A stretch of DNA of 64,000 nt from Rachycentron canadum. Its lineage: Eukaryota; Chordata; Actinopteri; Carangiformes; Rachycentridae. The notes beneath the pieces were generated by a model that saw only the letters and a program-made list of their open reading frames with translations, did no database searches and was not told the DNA's origin. This document shows, in pieces, positions 62,589-64,000 of this stretch (position 1 is its first letter; each line of letters begins with the position of its first letter). Location of the stretch: the NCBI GenBank assembly GCA_038496675.1, contig CM076659.1, positions 13,660,247-13,724,246 of the forward strand. Reading direction: 5' to 3'. The position numbers and the translations under genes are program-made.

Positions 62589-63419
62589 AATGATTAATTC
62601 AAATCCCTTGTGAATAAAGCAATAAAGTCTAATGGGGGCACATCTGAGTCAACATGCGTACATACCTACAGCAGAGGCCAGTCTGATCATTTCCATTTGT
62701 TTGTTTGCTCAGCTAAGACAGCTTGGTATTTGTATTTAAATCAGACTGTTGTCTCTTCAAAGACCAAAGACGCTGTTAGGCAATTGATGTGCATGTTGAC
62801 TTTTCAGCGCAGTTGTTTAGATTGCAGACACACGCACGCATGGGTGACTTGACATGACGTCTTCTCTTAGAATGGTGATGAATCAGATGTAATTTAAATC
62901 TAACCGTCGCATACCAAAGAGGCAAGATGTATCACCTGAACCTCTTTATGAAAGAGAATGGGTTACATCTCATTATACTTCACAATGTTGTCATCATGCA
63001 GCGCGAAGCAAGTGAATGTGCTGGACTACATCAAACATCTTTGGCCGAGACACCAAGTTCAAAGGTCAGATGAAGTGACCTTGAGAGAGCCTCTGTCTAA
63101 TTAGAGGTGAAAGGCCAGATTTAATTTTGAAATGTGACCTGGGGCAGCATGAAGCTGTTCACAAAGCATCTTCTACTGGTGTTTACACTTTGTCCATCAC
63201 AAAAACAACATAATAAATTTGAATTATTAACAAATTTGTTATTAACAAATTGTGATTAAAATTAGAAGTGAACTAAAACAGAATCAAGAAAGAATTAAAT
63301 ATGGGAGTTTTTAAAAAAAAAGCCTTTTTTAAAATTTTATTTTAAAGGAGTTGTTTCTAAGTTTTGTTACTACAGATCTGGTATCAGCATTAACATCTGT
63401 TTAGTTACCAGTCTAGACT
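57878..63419. other. Intergenic, no gene supported
   Basis: Includes A- and T-runs near 61837-61850 and 61921-61941 and the CA arrays near 62480-62587. Non-repetitive stretches near 59540-59780 and 60890-61100 could be conserved noncoding sequence but nothing in the sequence proves it. Open frames here have no recognisable domain. Confidence 0.45.
62480..62587. repeat. Two CA microsatellites with an undetermined base
   Basis: A (CA)n array at about 62480-62502, preceded by ACAAAG repeats, and a second at 62539-62587. The two are separated by about 36 bp of unique sequence ending in an N at 62538, the only ambiguous base I noticed. Confidence 0.95.
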
Positions 63420-63667
63420 AAACATTGTGAACTCAGCATCAAACTTCATTCCTTTACTCACCAAGAGCTGTGCCAAATGGTGGAAAACAACACCAATGTT
63501 AATCAAGTCTTTTCTTCTACTGAAGTTAGCATGCTAACCAGCTATCTCAAGCCTGTCTCGTCACTGTAGCCTCCAATCTGCCCTGCAGACGTAGCCTTGT
63601 TATATGTCGTATTATATCTTCTCGTGTTATAAAGATAATGCTGGCTAAAGCTCTTGTCAAGCGACGA
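63420..63667 (+). repeat. Dispersed repeat, copy B
   Basis: Second copy of the repeat at 45968-46254 in the same orientation, sharing the TCAGCATCAAACTTCA block near 63433, CTTTTCTTCTACTGAAGTTA near 63509-63528, GCATGCTAACCAGCTA, and TAAAGCTCTTG near 63645. The spacing between blocks differs, showing indels. Confidence 0.7.
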
Positions 63668-64000
63668 TCATCACCACCTGCTTCCTGCCCCTTTAACCCT
63701 GCGATATATTGAAGACCGGTTGGTTTGGCCTTAATATGAGTGCCTGAGCAGGGAAAGTCTTATGAGTACCACTTTTAAATATTTGAAAAAAGGAACTACT
63801 GGACTATTGTGACTATTGGGAGCAGAGTGGGAAATTTTATGTGTGCAGCATAAAAAAGAGTCTTAGTTAAAGATTAGAACCTATTTCAGCTTTATAAAAC
63901 TAAACAGGAAAATGCCTGCTCCACTCAAGTAGAAATATGAATTTAATGTTTGTATTAGAACTAAAACTAAAACTTTTATTAAATTAAATTAACCAAGACT

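Overview
The window is from a vertebrate nuclear genome, almost certainly a teleost fish and probably a percomorph. Genes are split by GT-AG introns. Long CA/TG microsatellites and degenerate non-autonomous elements of fish type lie between and inside the genes. Species-level assignment is not possible from the sequence alone.

Layout. (1) Positions 1-900 hold CCAAT-box-containing upstream sequence, possibly the promoter of the next gene (zranb1 by synteny; inference only). (2) abraxas2 (FAM175B/ABRO1) lies on the minus strand, nine coding exons from 9937 down to 3718, 448 residues. (3) eef1akmt2 (METTL10) lies on the plus strand, six coding exons from 10037 to 14344, 237 residues. It is head-to-head with abraxas2, the two start codons separated by only 99 bp. 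(4) fam53b (simplet) lies on the plus strand: a probable 5' noncoding first exon near 17.2-17.44 kb, then four coding exons from 27495 to 38917, 455 residues. (5) Positions 40.45-64 kb show no gene I can support. This part contains microsatellites, two copies of one dispersed repeat, an internally duplicated fish repeat, a MITE and otherwise unique sequence.

The order ABRAXAS2 - EEF1AKMT2 - FAM53B, with its relative orientations, matches my recollection of human 10q26, so the block looks conserved between fish and mammals. The three proteins act in different processes: Abraxas2 scaffolds the BRISC K63-deubiquitinase, Eef1akmt2 methylates a lysine of eEF1A, and Fam53b is a nuclear regulator linked to Wnt/beta-catenin signalling and proliferation. 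Only abraxas2 and eef1akmt2 are physically coupled, through the shared promoter interval.

I found no CRISPR array, operon, toxin, viral gene or other novel system. The points most worth a second look are the compact bidirectional promoter, the low-complexity expansion of the Abraxas2 tail, near-perfect palindromes in fam53b introns, and several recognisable but degenerate repeats. Exon boundaries were set by hand from splice consensus, reading-frame phase and recalled similarity to the human proteins. UTR ends and transcription starts are not determined.
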